This document shows positions 9,014 through 19,033 of a DNA stretch of 64,000 nt, one piece after another. Source of the stretch: Variovorax sp. YR216 (GTDB lineage: Bacteria; Pseudomonadota; Gammaproteobacteria; Burkholderiales; Burkholderiaceae_C); assembly GCF_900107745.1 (NCBI RefSeq), contig NZ_FNRO01000018.1, forward strand, positions 62,001-126,000, in the 5' to 3' direction. A program made the translations under genes and the position numbers. Position 1 is the first letter of the stretch. Each line of letters starts with the position of its first letter. The notes under the pieces were generated by a model. That model had not been told where the DNA came from, did no database searches, and was given only the letters and a program-made list of their open reading frames with translations.

Positions 9014-10102
9014 ATGACAACCTCCACTCCCACCGAACGCCCCGACGTGCTCTGGTACACGCGCTGCCCGGTGCCCTCCCCGCTCGGCATCGCGGCGCGG
9101 CAGGGCTGGCTGGCCGAGGCCTTCGCCGAAGAAGGCATCGCGATCGAATCGATCATCGACTCGAAGGAACGCAGCATTCGCGAAAGCCACTTCGACCACC
9201 ACCTCGCCTGGTCCTTCCGCCAGGGCGGCAACATCCCGCCGATCTGGGCCCGCGCCAACGGGCGCGCGACGCGGCTGGTGGCGATCACCTGGACCGACGA
9301 GTTCCAGGCCATCGTGACGCTGCCGGGGCGCGGCATCGCGTCGATCGAGCAACTGGCTGGACGGCGCTTCGCGGTGCCGCGCCGGGTGAACGACCTGATC
9401 GACTTCCACCGCGCGACCGCGCTCAAGGGCGTGGTCTCCGCGCTGTCGCTCGCGAATCTCACGACGAAGGACCTGACGCTGGTGGACCTGCCGATCGAGG
9501 AATCGGTGATCCTCGCGCAGGGCGAGCCGAGCCTCTTCGGGCTGCGCCGCCGGCATCCCTACTTCCGCGAGGTCGAGGCGCTCGTGCGCGGCGAGGTGGA
9601 CGCGATCTTCGTCAAGGGCGCGGAAGGCATCGTGGTCGCGAACCTGATCGGCGCGCAAGTGGTGGCCGAGTTCGGCAACCATCCCGATCCGAAGATCCGC
9701 ATCAACAACGGCACGCCGCGGGTGCTCACGGTGGATGCGGCACTGTCCGAGCGCCGGCCCGATCTCGTGGTGCGGCTGCTCGAGGTGGTGGCGCGCGCCG
9801 GCCGCTGGGCCGAGGACCATCCCGACGAAACCCTGCGTTTCGTCGCGCGCGAGATCTCGACCAGCGAGGAAGCGGTGCTCGCATCGAATGGGCCCGAAGT
9901 GCACAATCACCTGGGCATCGGCCTCGATGCGCCGCTCGTGGAGGCCATCTCGCACTTCAAGGACTTCCTGCTCGAATGGGGCTTCCTGCCGGCCGACTTC
10001 GACGTCGGCGCATGGGTGGACGCCGCGCCGCTGCGCGCGATCGACACACGCAAGCCTGCGCAGGCCGCGACCACCGACGCCGACGCGCTCGCACCTGCAT
10101 GA
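9014..10102 (+). CDS. DszB-like sulfinate desulfinase (SsuA/NMT1-fold protein without signal peptide)
   Basis: A 362-residue protein that automatic annotation would probably call an ABC sulfonate-binding protein, but it has no signal peptide. It carries the residues I recall as essential in DszB, which hydrolyses 2'-hydroxybiphenyl-2-sulfinate to sulfite. These are a Cys in YTRCPVP (Cys18; DszB Cys27 in SNCPVP), a His in SHFD (His59; DszB His60), and the RxGG motif RQGG (Arg69 to Gly72; DszB Arg70 to Gly73), followed by the shared IPP. The His-to-Arg spacing of 10 residues is identical. It starts after AAGGAAAG and overlaps the next gene by ATGA. I infer a cytoplasmic C-S cleaving hydrolase releasing sulfite from an aryl or alkyl sulfinate; the exact substrate is unknown. 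Confidence 0.8.
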   Translation: MTTSTPTERPDVLWYTRCPVPSPLGIAARQGWLAEAFAEEGIAIESIIDSKERSIRESHFDHHLAWSFRQGGNIPPIWARANGRATRLVAITWTDEFQAIVTLPGRGIASIEQLAGRRFAVPRRVNDLIDFHRATALKGVVSALSLANLTTKDLTLVDLPIEESVILAQGEPSLFGLRRRHPYFREVEALVRGEVDAIFVKGAEGIVVANLIGAQVVAEFGNHPDPKIRINNGTPRVLTVDAALSERRPDLVVRLLEVVARAGRWAEDHPDETLRFVAREISTSEEAVLASNGPEVHNHLGIGLDAPLVEAISHFKDFLLEWGFLPADFDVGAWVDAAPLRAIDTRKPAQAATTDADALAPA

Positions 10103-10974
10103 GCCGGAACCCGCGCATTCTCGTGACCGGCGCGACGGGGCGCCTGGGCCGGCTGCTCGTGCCGCGGCTCCTCGCGCGGGGAGCCCACGTGCGCGCGCTG
10201 ACACGCGAGGCTGGCCGCGCGGCATCGCTGGCCGCGGATGGCGCCGAGGTGGTGGTGGGCGACCTGGGCGACGGCGCGTCGCTGCGCCACGCTTTTCACG
10301 GCGCGTCGCACCTGTTCCTTCTGTCGCCGATTTCGCCTGAGCTGGCTGCAGAGCAGATCGCCGCCATCGCCGCCGCGAAAGCCGCCGGCGTGCAGCGCAT
10401 CGTCAAGCTCTCGGGCTCCCACTGGACCATCGAGCCGCCCGGCCGATCGTTGTCCGGCGATGCGCATGCGCACATCGAGGCGGCCCTGCGCGCCTCGGGC
10501 ATCGCGCACCAGGTACTGCGGCCGAATGCCTGGCTACAGGTCACGCTCGCGCGCCTGGCCGGTGAGCTCGCCGCAGGCGATGTCCTGCACGCGCCTCCCG
10601 CATTTCCCAAGGTGGCGGGCATCGACGCGCGCGACATCGCGGACGTCGCGGCCCACGCGCTGCTCGGGCCCGAACCGTCCGCCACCGACTCACCATGGGT
10701 GCTGACCGGCGCACGCGCGGTCGACCATCACGAGATCGCGCGCATCGCATCGGCGCTGTCCGGGCGCCGCATCGTTGCGGAACCGCTGTCGCGCGAGGCA
10801 CTCGCGCAGCGCGCGGCGCAGGCCGAATCGCCCTACGTTGCGCAGGTGCACGCGCAGTTCGCGGCGCTGATCGGCACCGGCGAGGCGGCCACGGTCACCG
10901 ACACCGTCGAGCGCGTGCTCGGGCGGCCGGCGCGCACCATCGAAGCCTTCGTCGCCGAGGCGCTGGCGGCCTGA
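10099..10974 (+). CDS. NmrA/SDR-like NAD(P)-binding protein
   Basis: A 291-residue atypical short-chain dehydrogenase of the NmrA/NAD(P)H-binding type. The N-terminal Rossmann motif is TGATGRLGRLL, followed by LTREA (nucleotide specificity loop) and VVVGDLGD. The middle shows VQRIVKLSGSHW and QVLRPNAWLQ, typical of quinone-reductase-like NmrA proteins. It is the last gene of the plus-strand operon, coupled to the DszB-like gene by an ATGA overlap. Function could be reduction of a pathway intermediate or redox sensing; sequence alone does not decide. Confidence 0.82.
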   Translation: MSRNPRILVTGATGRLGRLLVPRLLARGAHVRALTREAGRAASLAADGAEVVVGDLGDGASLRHAFHGASHLFLLSPISPELAAEQIAAIAAAKAAGVQRIVKLSGSHWTIEPPGRSLSGDAHAHIEAALRASGIAHQVLRPNAWLQVTLARLAGELAAGDVLHAPPAFPKVAGIDARDIADVAAHALLGPEPSATDSPWVLTGARAVDHHEIARIASALSGRRIVAEPLSREALAQRAAQAESPYVAQVHAQFAALIGTGEAATVTDTVERVLGRPARTIEAFVAEALAA

Positions 10975-10991
10975 GCGCGCCCCGCGCTGGA

Positions 10992-11001
<10 letters not shown>
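10965..11001. terminator. Possible bidirectional terminator hairpin between convergent operons
   Basis: A perfect 10-bp inverted repeat, GGCGGCCTGA at 10965-10974 and TCAGGCCGCC at 10992-11001, encloses a second stem (GCGCG/CGCGC). It spans both stop codons. There is no T-tract, and both genes ending in Ala-Ala-stop explains part of the symmetry. Confidence 0.4.
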
Positions 11002-12703
<1,702 letters not shown>

Positions 12704-12707
<4 letters not shown>

Positions 12708-13690
12708 TTCCTCAACCGGGGATTGAAGGCGTCGTTGAGACCGTCGCCGACCAGATTGAGCGCCAGCACCGTGAGCACGATCGCCGCGCCCGGCAGCGCG
12801 GTGAGATACCACGCGGTGCGCAGCAGCTCCCGGCCCTGGCCGATCATGCTGCCCCACGACACCGCGTTCGGGTCGCCCATGCCGAGGAAGGACAGCGCCG
12901 ACTCGATGAGGATCGCGCTCGCGACCAGCACGGAGGTCGTCACGATGACCGGCGGCAGCGCGTTGGGCAGCATCTCCTGGAAGATGATGCGCGCATGGCT
13001 GAAGCCCTGGCTGCGCGCCGCGAGCACGAACTCGGTCTCGCGCAGCGCTCGGAACTCTGCGCGCACCAGCCGCGCGATCACCGGCCACGATGCGAGGCCG
13101 ATCGCGAACACGATCACCGGCACCGAGGGCTGCCCGATCGCCACGACGACGATCACGAACAGGAAGGCCGGCATGGTCTGGAACAGCTCGGTGATGCGCA
13201 CCAGCACGTCGTCCACCCGACCGCCGAAGTAACCCGCCGTGGCGCCCACGAGGATCCCGATCGCAAGGCTGAGCACCGCGGCGACCACGCCGACCGCGAG
13301 CGAGACGCGCGCGCCGTGCGCGATGCCCGCGATCACGTCGCGGCCCAACGAATCGCTGCCGAGCGGGAAGGCCCCGTCCTGCCCCGGCCACAAGAGCGGC
13401 GGCGCGACCATGTCGAGCGGATCGCCCGGGTAGAGCACCGGCGCGGCCACGGCCAGCGCGAGCATGAAGAGAAGCAGCACCACACCTGCCATCGCGGACG
13501 GATTGCGAACGAAGGCCCGCAGTGCGGCGCGACGCGCCGAGACTGGCCGCACATCGATCGCGGCGATCGCGGCGACCGTTTCAGGGGCCGTGGACGCGGC
13601 CGGGGCATCGGCGCGGCGCTCAGGGACCGAAGGCGCCGGCGGAAGAGACCGCGCAATCGGACCGGAATCGAGAAAGAAGGGTGTGGACAT
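12704..13690 (-). CDS. Dipeptide-type ABC transporter permease (DppC/OppC-like)
   Basis: A 328-residue inner-membrane permease. A long N-terminal cytoplasmic tail of about 75 residues, rich in Pro and Ala, precedes the first membrane helix (AMAGVVLLLFMLALAVAAPV). The DppC landmark LGSDSLGRDVIAGIAHGAR follows, and the EAA-type loop is AARSQGFSHARIIFQEMLPNALPP. It lies 38 bp downstream of the DppB-like gene and overlaps the ATPase start. It would pair with the DppB-like subunit to form the pore. Confidence 0.93.
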
Positions 13691-13728
13691 CGAAGCGGAC
13701 AGAAAAGGAATGCGAGTGGCGTTGCGAC

Positions 13729-14712
13729 TCAGCGCACCTGGATGCGCGGATCGAGCAGCGCGTGCAGCAGGTCGACGAGCATGTTCGCGACGATCACCAG
13801 CATCGACGACATCAGCAGCACGCCGAGCAGCACCGTGTAGTCGCGCCCGGCGACCGAATCGAAGGCGAGTCGCCCGAGGCCGGGCCAGCTGAACACCGTC
13901 TCGACCACGACCGCGCCGCCGAGCAGCGTGCCGAAGTGCATGCCGGCCACGGTGGTCACCGGGATCAGCGCATTGCGCAGCACATGCCGCATCGTGACCG
14001 TCCACGGATGCAGCCCCTTGGCTTCGGCGGTGCGGACGAAGTCCTGCCGCGCGACCTCGAGCATCGCCGCGCGGGTGAGGCGCGAGAAGATCGCGATGTA
14101 GAAGCCCGCGAGCGCGAGCGCCGGCAGCACCAGGTGGCGGGCAACGTCGACCCCATGCGCCCAGCCTGTGTAGCCGGCGCCGATGGATTCGCTGCCGCCG
14201 GTCGGCAGCCAGCCCAGGTGCACCGAGAACAGCACGATGGCCATCAGCCCGAGCCAGAAGCCGGGGGTCGAATACAGCAGCAGCGCCAGCACCGACAGCG
14301 TCCGGTCCTGCCAGCGGCCCACGCGCGTCGCCATGACGGTGCCGACGGCGATGCCGATCGCGAGCGCGAACAGCAGCGCCGTGACCATCAGCACCAGCGT
14401 GTTGCCGATGCGCGCGCCGATCAGCGAGGCCACCGGCATGTTGTAGCGCGGCGAGACGCCGAGGCTGAAGTGGGCGAGGTTGTTCAGGTATGCCGCGAGC
14501 TGGTGCAACACCGGCAGGTCGAGCCCGAAGTGCGCGCGAAGTTGCGCCATGCTCTCCACGGTCGCGGAGCCCGACTCGGCCGCGACCACGTCGGCGGCGT
14601 CGCCCGGAATCCACTGCATCAGCAGGAAGTTCAGCAATATGACGCCGACCACCGTCGGCACGGCCTGCCAGGCTGTTCGAAGCAGCGTGCGGCCCGCGTG
14701 GCGCAATTTCAT
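13729..14712 (-). CDS. Dipeptide-type ABC transporter permease (DppB/OppB-like)
   Basis: A 327-residue inner-membrane permease. It shows the first helix with PTVVGVILLNFLLMQWIPGD, an extracytoplasmic loop, GVSPRYNMPV, and the EAA-type loop EAKGLHPWTVTMRHVLRNALIP. The ATG at 14712 gives the usual family N-terminus. An in-frame ATG at 14745, with GGAAAG about 9 nt upstream, is an alternative. It is the first gene of the minus-strand transporter operon and is divergent from the CysB-like regulator, with an inverted repeat in the shared promoter. Confidence 0.92.
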   Translation of the reverse strand: MKLRHAGRTLLRTAWQAVPTVVGVILLNFLLMQWIPGDAADVVAAESGSATVESMAQLRAHFGLDLPVLHQLAAYLNNLAHFSLGVSPRYNMPVASLIGARIGNTLVLMVTALLFALAIGIAVGTVMATRVGRWQDRTLSVLALLLYSTPGFWLGLMAIVLFSVHLGWLPTGGSESIGAGYTGWAHGVDVARHLVLPALALAGFYIAIFSRLTRAAMLEVARQDFVRTAEAKGLHPWTVTMRHVLRNALIPVTTVAGMHFGTLLGGAVVVETVFSWPGLGRLAFDSVAGRDYTVLLGVLLMSSMLVIVANMLVDLLHALLDPRIQVR

Positions 14713-14720
14713 GGGCAAGG

Positions 14721-14769
14721 AGCGTATGCGTGGCCCGCCGCGCATCGAACGAAGCTTTCCGCATACGCT
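14721..14769. promoter_or_regulatory. Inverted repeat in the divergent permease/CysB-like promoter
   Basis: AGCGTATGCG (14721-14730) and its perfect complement CGCATACGCT (14760-14769) flank a 29-bp spacer between the DppB-like and CysB-like start codons. This is a plausible operator for the divergent regulator. The left arm lies just upstream of the permease start and could overlap its ribosome-binding region. Confidence 0.5.
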
Positions 14770-14852
14770 GCGCCGCTTTTGTTCTTTGGAACGGATCGAA
14801 CGTGCCGGATAGCCTCGCGGGCCTTGCCAAAGAGACAAGGGCCCATGCAACC

Positions 14853-15770
14853 ATGAACTTCCAGCAACTGCGCGCCGTGCGCGAAACCGTGCGCTGCGGC
14901 TTCAGCCTGACCGAAGCCGCCCACGTATTGCAGGCTTCGCAATCGGGCGTGAGCCGCCAGATACGCGATCTCGAAGAGGAGCTCGGCCTCGAGCTCTTCA
15001 CCCGGACGGGCAAGCGGCTGGTGGGCCTGACCTTTCCGGGCGACCACCTGCTGCCCTTCATCGAGCGGCTGCTCGACAGCGGCACCGACCTGCAGCGCGC
15101 GGGGCAGGACTTTCTTTCGCGGCGGGACGGCATGCTCACCATCGCGGCGACGCACTCGCAGGCGCGATACGCGCTGCCGCGCGCCGTGCAGGCCTTCCGC
15201 CGCATCTTTCCGGAAGTGCGGTTGCAGCTCCACCAGGGTTCGCCGCGCCAGATCACGCAGATGCTGCTCGATGGCGAGGTCGACCTCGGCATCGCGAGCG
15301 AGTTGCCGAGCGACCATCCGCAGCTCGCGGTGCTGCCGTGCCAGGACTGGAAGCATGTCGTCGTCGTGCCGGCGGGCCATGCGCTGCTGCAGGAATCGCC
15401 GCTCACCATCGAGCGCCTAGCTAGTCATCCACTCGTCACGTACGACAGCGGGCTCACGGGCCGCGCGCGCATCGACGGCGCCTTCGCGGCGCACGGCCTC
15501 GAAGCGAACATCGTGCTCACCGCGATGGACGCGGACGTGATCAAGACCTACGTGGAGCTCGGGCTCGGCGTCGGCATCATCGCGGACCTCGCCTTCGACC
15601 CGGTGCGCGACCGGCGGCTGCGTGCGCTCGATGCGGGCCACCTGTTCGGCGCGAACGCGACGCTGCTGGCGACGCGCAGGGGCGGAGCGCTGCGCGAATT
15701 CGTCTACGCCTTCGCCTCGATCTTCTCGCCGGGGCTGGACCGCGAGACGCTGACGCGCTCGCTGGCATAG
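14853..15770 (+). CDS. LysR-family transcriptional regulator, CysB/Cbl type
   Basis: A 305-residue LysR regulator of the CysB/Cbl subgroup, which activates sulfur-scavenging genes when preferred sulfur is scarce. The HTH (FSLTEAAHVLQASQSGVSRQIRDLE) occupies about residues 19-43. The effector domain has the CysB hallmarks THSQARYALP, LHQGSPRQI, PLVTYDSGLTGRA and MDADVIKTYVELGLGVGIIA. The start at 14853 is chosen because it begins the family's conserved MxxQQLR N-terminus. It is divergent from the transporter operon. It is the strongest regulatory evidence that the surrounding genes respond to sulfur supply. Confidence 0.93.
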   Translation: MNFQQLRAVRETVRCGFSLTEAAHVLQASQSGVSRQIRDLEEELGLELFTRTGKRLVGLTFPGDHLLPFIERLLDSGTDLQRAGQDFLSRRDGMLTIAATHSQARYALPRAVQAFRRIFPEVRLQLHQGSPRQITQMLLDGEVDLGIASELPSDHPQLAVLPCQDWKHVVVVPAGHALLQESPLTIERLASHPLVTYDSGLTGRARIDGAFAAHGLEANIVLTAMDADVIKTYVELGLGVGIIADLAFDPVRDRRLRALDAGHLFGANATLLATRRGGALREFVYAFASIFSPGLDRETLTRSLA

Positions 15771-15810
15771 CGCTTATTTGCCGCCCGGCGCCAGCAGCGC
15801 TCAAGCCAGC
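15761..15810. terminator. Possible hairpin between convergent cysB-like and FMN reductase genes
   Basis: The arms GCTGGC-AT-AGCGCT (15761-15774) and AGCGCT-CAA-GCCAGC (15796-15810) can pair with a small bulge. They cover the ends of both convergent genes. There is no clear T-run. Confidence 0.33.
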
Positions 15811-16394
15811 GCCAGCAGCGGCGCGCGTGCGGCCTGCTGCGCGCGCGCATCGACGAGCTGCCGCAACGCAGGAACCGCACGCTCGACGGCAAGCTCGATG
15901 CGGGAGCGAAGCGCCTCGCTGGTGATCACGTAGTTGCTGAAGTCGGCATCGGTCGCATAGACGCCGACCGGCAGCGTGCGTGACTGGAAGAAGCTGAAGA
16001 GCGGGCGCAGCTGGTGGTCGATCACGAGGGCATGGCGATCGCTCCCCCCCGTGGCTGCGAGCAGCACCAGCTTGTCGACCAATGCATCCTGGTGCACGAA
16101 GTCCAGCAGGTGCTTGAAGAGGCCGCTGTAGGCGCCCCGGAAGACCGGGCTCGCGGCAACGAGCAGATCAGCCGACTCGATCGCCTGCAGCGCCCGCTCG
16201 ACCTCGGCGGGCAGCTTCTGACGATAGAGCACAGGGCCGAACTGCGGCACGAGGGTGCCGAGCTCGATCGTCTGGGCCTGCACCGGCACCGCCTGCGCGA
16301 TGCCGTCGACGAGTTCCTCGACCAGCGCCAGCGTGCGCGAAGGGCGTTGCAGGCCGCCGGACAGGGCGACGATCTTGAGTGTTTGTTGGGACAT
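15801..16394 (-). CDS. NADPH-dependent FMN reductase, MsuE type
   Basis: A 197-residue flavodoxin-fold NAD(P)H:FMN oxidoreductase of the MsuE/SsuE group, which supplies FMNH2 to two-component sulfonate monooxygenases. It shows the phosphate-binding loop ALSGGLQRPSRT near the N-terminus, SPVFRGAYSGLFKHLLDF in the middle, and VIDHQLRPLFSFF. The start at 16394 matches the family N-terminus; no strong Shine-Dalgarno is seen. It is divergent from the DszA-like monooxygenase, its likely partner, and is convergent with the CysB-like regulator. A second MsuE-like copy lies at 56449-56994. Confidence 0.9.
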   Translation of the reverse strand: MSQQTLKIVALSGGLQRPSRTLALVEELVDGIAQAVPVQAQTIELGTLVPQFGPVLYRQKLPAEVERALQAIESADLLVAASPVFRGAYSGLFKHLLDFVHQDALVDKLVLLAATGGSDRHALVIDHQLRPLFSFFQSRTLPVGVYATDADFSNYVITSEALRSRIELAVERAVPALRQLVDARAQQAARAPLLALA

Positions 16395-16612
16395 TGCGGG
16401 AACAGGAAGGGGAGCCGTTTCGATCGATTCTGCGACGCGAAGCCTGCCGCGTCCCAACGCTTTGCGCATTTGCTTAGTCGCAGGGCGATGTTGGCCGCGC
16501 CGGCCGGCAGGCCACATATGCATGCGCGCTTTTCTTCGTTGGCCGCCGCGGCTTGCACTGCCCAGAATGCCCGTCCTTCGGAGCCCGTCGGCTCCCGAGA
16601 GAGACGCAATCC

Positions 16613-17980
16613 ATGAGCACCTCCCCCCGCCAGTTCAGCCTCGGCGCCTTCCTGATGCAGACCGGCCACCATATCGCCGGCTGGCGCCATCCCGAGGCGC
16701 AGGCCGATGCCGGCAGCAACTTCCGCCACTACGTGGACCTCGCGCGCAAGGCCGAGGCCGCGAAGTTCGACGCCATCTTCCTCGCCGACGCGGTCGGCGT
16801 GCGCAGCACCGACCTGCCCTCGCTCGCACGCACCGCGCGTTCCGACCACTTCGAGCCGCTCACGCTGCTGGCCGCGCTCGCGGCGGTGACGGAGCGCATC
16901 GGGCTGATCGCGACGGTCTCGACCTCGTTCAACGAGCCCTTCAACGTGGCACGCAAGTTCGCCTCGCTCGACCAGATCAGCGGGGGCCGCTCGGGCTGGA
17001 ACCTCGTCACCTCCAGCGGCGGTGCCGAGGCGCGCAATTTCAATCGCGAGACGCACTTCGATCATGCGCTGCGCTACGAGCGCGCGGCCGAGTTCCACGA
17101 CGTCGTGACCGGGCTCTGGGACAGCTGGGAAGAGGACAGCTTCGTGCGCGACAAGCCCAGCGGCATCTACCTGGACACCGACCGGCTCCATGTGCTCGGC
17201 CACAAGGGCACGCATTTCCAGGTGCAGGGGCCATTGAACGTCAACCGCTCGCCGCAGGGACGGCCGGTGGTGGTGCAGGCGGGTGCTTCCGACGATGGAC
17301 GCGACCTTGCGGCGCGCACGGCGGAGGTGATCTTCGTGGCGCACCAGACCTTCGACGAAGCGCGCGCATTCGCGACCGACATCGAGCGCCGGCTCGCACA
17401 ACACGGCCGAACGCGCGATGCGGTGAAGATCATGCCCGGCATCTTCCCGGTCATCGGTCGCACGCAGGCCGAGGCCGAGGAGAAGTTCGAGCAGCTTCAA
17501 TCGCTCGTCGACCCGGTGGTGGGCCTTGCGCTACTCGGCACGGTGCTCGGCGACATCGACCTCTCCGGCCATCCGATCGATGGGCCGGTGCCCGAACTGC
17601 CCGAGACCAACGGGCCCAGGAGCCGCCAGCAACTGCTCGTGGACCTCGCCCGTCGCGACGGGCTGACGATCCGCCAGCTCTACCTGCGCATCGCGGGTGC
17701 GCGCGGCCACCAGCAGGTGGTGGGCACGCCGGCGCTGATTGCCGACCAACTGCAGGCGTGGTTCGAGGCGGGCGCGGCCGACGGCTTCAACATCATGGCG
17801 CCGTGGTTCCCGGGCGGGCTCGACGACTTCATCGCGCTCGTGCTGCCTGAGCTGCGGCGACGTGGCCTCTTCCGCACCGAGTACCAGGGACGCACGCTGC
17901 GCGAGCACCTGGGCCTGCGAAAGCCCGCGCATCCGAAGAGCGCGCCGGCTGCGCGGCACGCAACGCCCCTTGCCGCATGA
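16613..17980 (+). CDS. DszA/NtaA/SnaA-type FMNH2-dependent monooxygenase
   Basis: A 455-residue LLM-class monooxygenase of the NtaA/SnaA/DszA branch, which oxidises sulfones, aminopolycarboxylates or similar compounds with FMNH2 from a separate reductase. Branch hallmarks are GHHIAGWRHP near the N-terminus, FDAIFLAD, TSFNEPFNVARKFASLDQISGGRSGWNLVTS, and FNIMAPWFPGGLDDF near the C-terminus. In DszA this chemistry opens a sulfone to a sulfinate, which DszB then hydrolyses. The window holds a DszB-like gene at 9014. Its stop overlaps the start of the broken DszC-like gene (ATGA). The substrate is inferred. Confidence 0.92.
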   Translation: MSTSPRQFSLGAFLMQTGHHIAGWRHPEAQADAGSNFRHYVDLARKAEAAKFDAIFLADAVGVRSTDLPSLARTARSDHFEPLTLLAALAAVTERIGLIATVSTSFNEPFNVARKFASLDQISGGRSGWNLVTSSGGAEARNFNRETHFDHALRYERAAEFHDVVTGLWDSWEEDSFVRDKPSGIYLDTDRLHVLGHKGTHFQVQGPLNVNRSPQGRPVVVQAGASDDGRDLAARTAEVIFVAHQTFDEARAFATDIERRLAQHGRTRDAVKIMPGIFPVIGRTQAEAEEKFEQLQSLVDPVVGLALLGTVLGDIDLSGHPIDGPVPELPETNGPRSRQQLLVDLARRDGLTIRQLYLRIAGARGHQQVVGTPALIADQLQAWFEAGAADGFNIMAPWFPGGLDDFIALVLPELRRRGLFRTEYQGRTLREHLGLRKPAHPKSAPAARHATPLAA

Positions 17981-19027
17981 ACATGACAGACCCGACACGA
18001 ACGCTCGACCATCCCTGGGGCGCACCGCCGAGCGCGCGCTACGAAGAACTGGCCCGGCCTTTCCGCCCGGTGTTCGAACGCATCCGCGCCAGCGCCACCG
18101 AACGCGACCTGACGCACCGCCTGCCGCACGAGGAGATCGGCTGGTTGCGCGAAGCCGGCTTCACCCGCCTGCGGCTGCCCGGCGAGTACCGCGGGCTCGA
18201 CCTCTCGCTGACCGAACTCTTCGCGCTGCTGATCGAACTCGGCGCAGCGGACACCAACGTGGTCAATGCCGCGCACGGCCGCCGGTGTCGAGGTGGTGGA
18301 CGATTGGGACGGCTTCGGCCAGGCGCTGACCGCGAGCGGTACCGCGCATTTCGAAGACGTCGCGATCGATCCGGAATGGACCAACACGAACGGCCATCGC
18401 TTTGCCTACGCGGCGCCCTTCTACCAGCTCGTGCACATCGCCTCGCTGGCGGGCATCGGGCGCGCGCTGGCCGACGACCTCGGCACGCGCGTGCGCGAGC
18501 GGGACCGCGTCTACAGCCACGGCAACGCGGCTCGCGTGGCCGATGATCCGCAGATCCTGCAGGTGGTCGGCCGCGTGCGCAGCGCGGCCTATGCCGCGGG
18601 CGCGATCGCGCTGCATGCGGCTGGCGCCTTGCAACGCGCCGACAAGGCCCTGCGCGATTCGAGCGCGCACGAAGAAAGCCGCGCCGCCGCGATCCGCGCC
18701 GCGCACGTCGAGGTGGACCAGGCCGTGTCCGTCGTGACCGGCCTGGTGCTGAACGCAAGCACCGAGCTGTTCGATGCGCTGGGCGCCTCGGCCACCTTGC
18801 GCACGCATGGCCTCGACAGGTACTGGCGCAACGCCCGCACGATCTCTTCGCACAACCCGCGCGTGTATCGGGAGCGGCAGGCCGGGGCCTTTGCGGTCAA
18901 CGGCACGACGCCGCCTGCGTCGTACCGCATCGGCAAGGCGTCGTCATCGTCCATGCCTCAGACATCGGCTCGGCCGGACTCGACTCGCACCGCGCGCTTG
19001 GCTTTCGCTCTCATGCTCGCGCCGTGA
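17977..19027 (+). pseudogene. DszC/SfnC-like monooxygenase gene broken by internal deletion and frameshift
   Basis: The first frame (from 17977, coupled by ATGA to the DszA-like gene) encodes a normal DszC-like N-terminus up to LGAADTNVVNA at about 18270. It then continues out of phase as basic nonsense to 18546. The next frame resumes homology at AAGVEVVDDWDGFGQALTASG from about 18278 and runs to 19027 through LDRYWRNARTISSHNP. Against the intact paralogue at 1054-2301, roughly 100 codons of the beta domain are missing at the junction and the phase changes. The tail after YRIGKA is also unusual. A deletion error in the assembly is the alternative. Confidence 0.8.
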
Positions 19028-19033
19028 GCATCG

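Noticed and set aside
7010-10225. A 1071-codon open frame on the minus strand opposite binding proteins 2 and 3 and the DszB-like gene
   Set aside because: Same reason: composition typical of an antisense shadow, no recognisable domain, and the plus strand carries well-supported genes.
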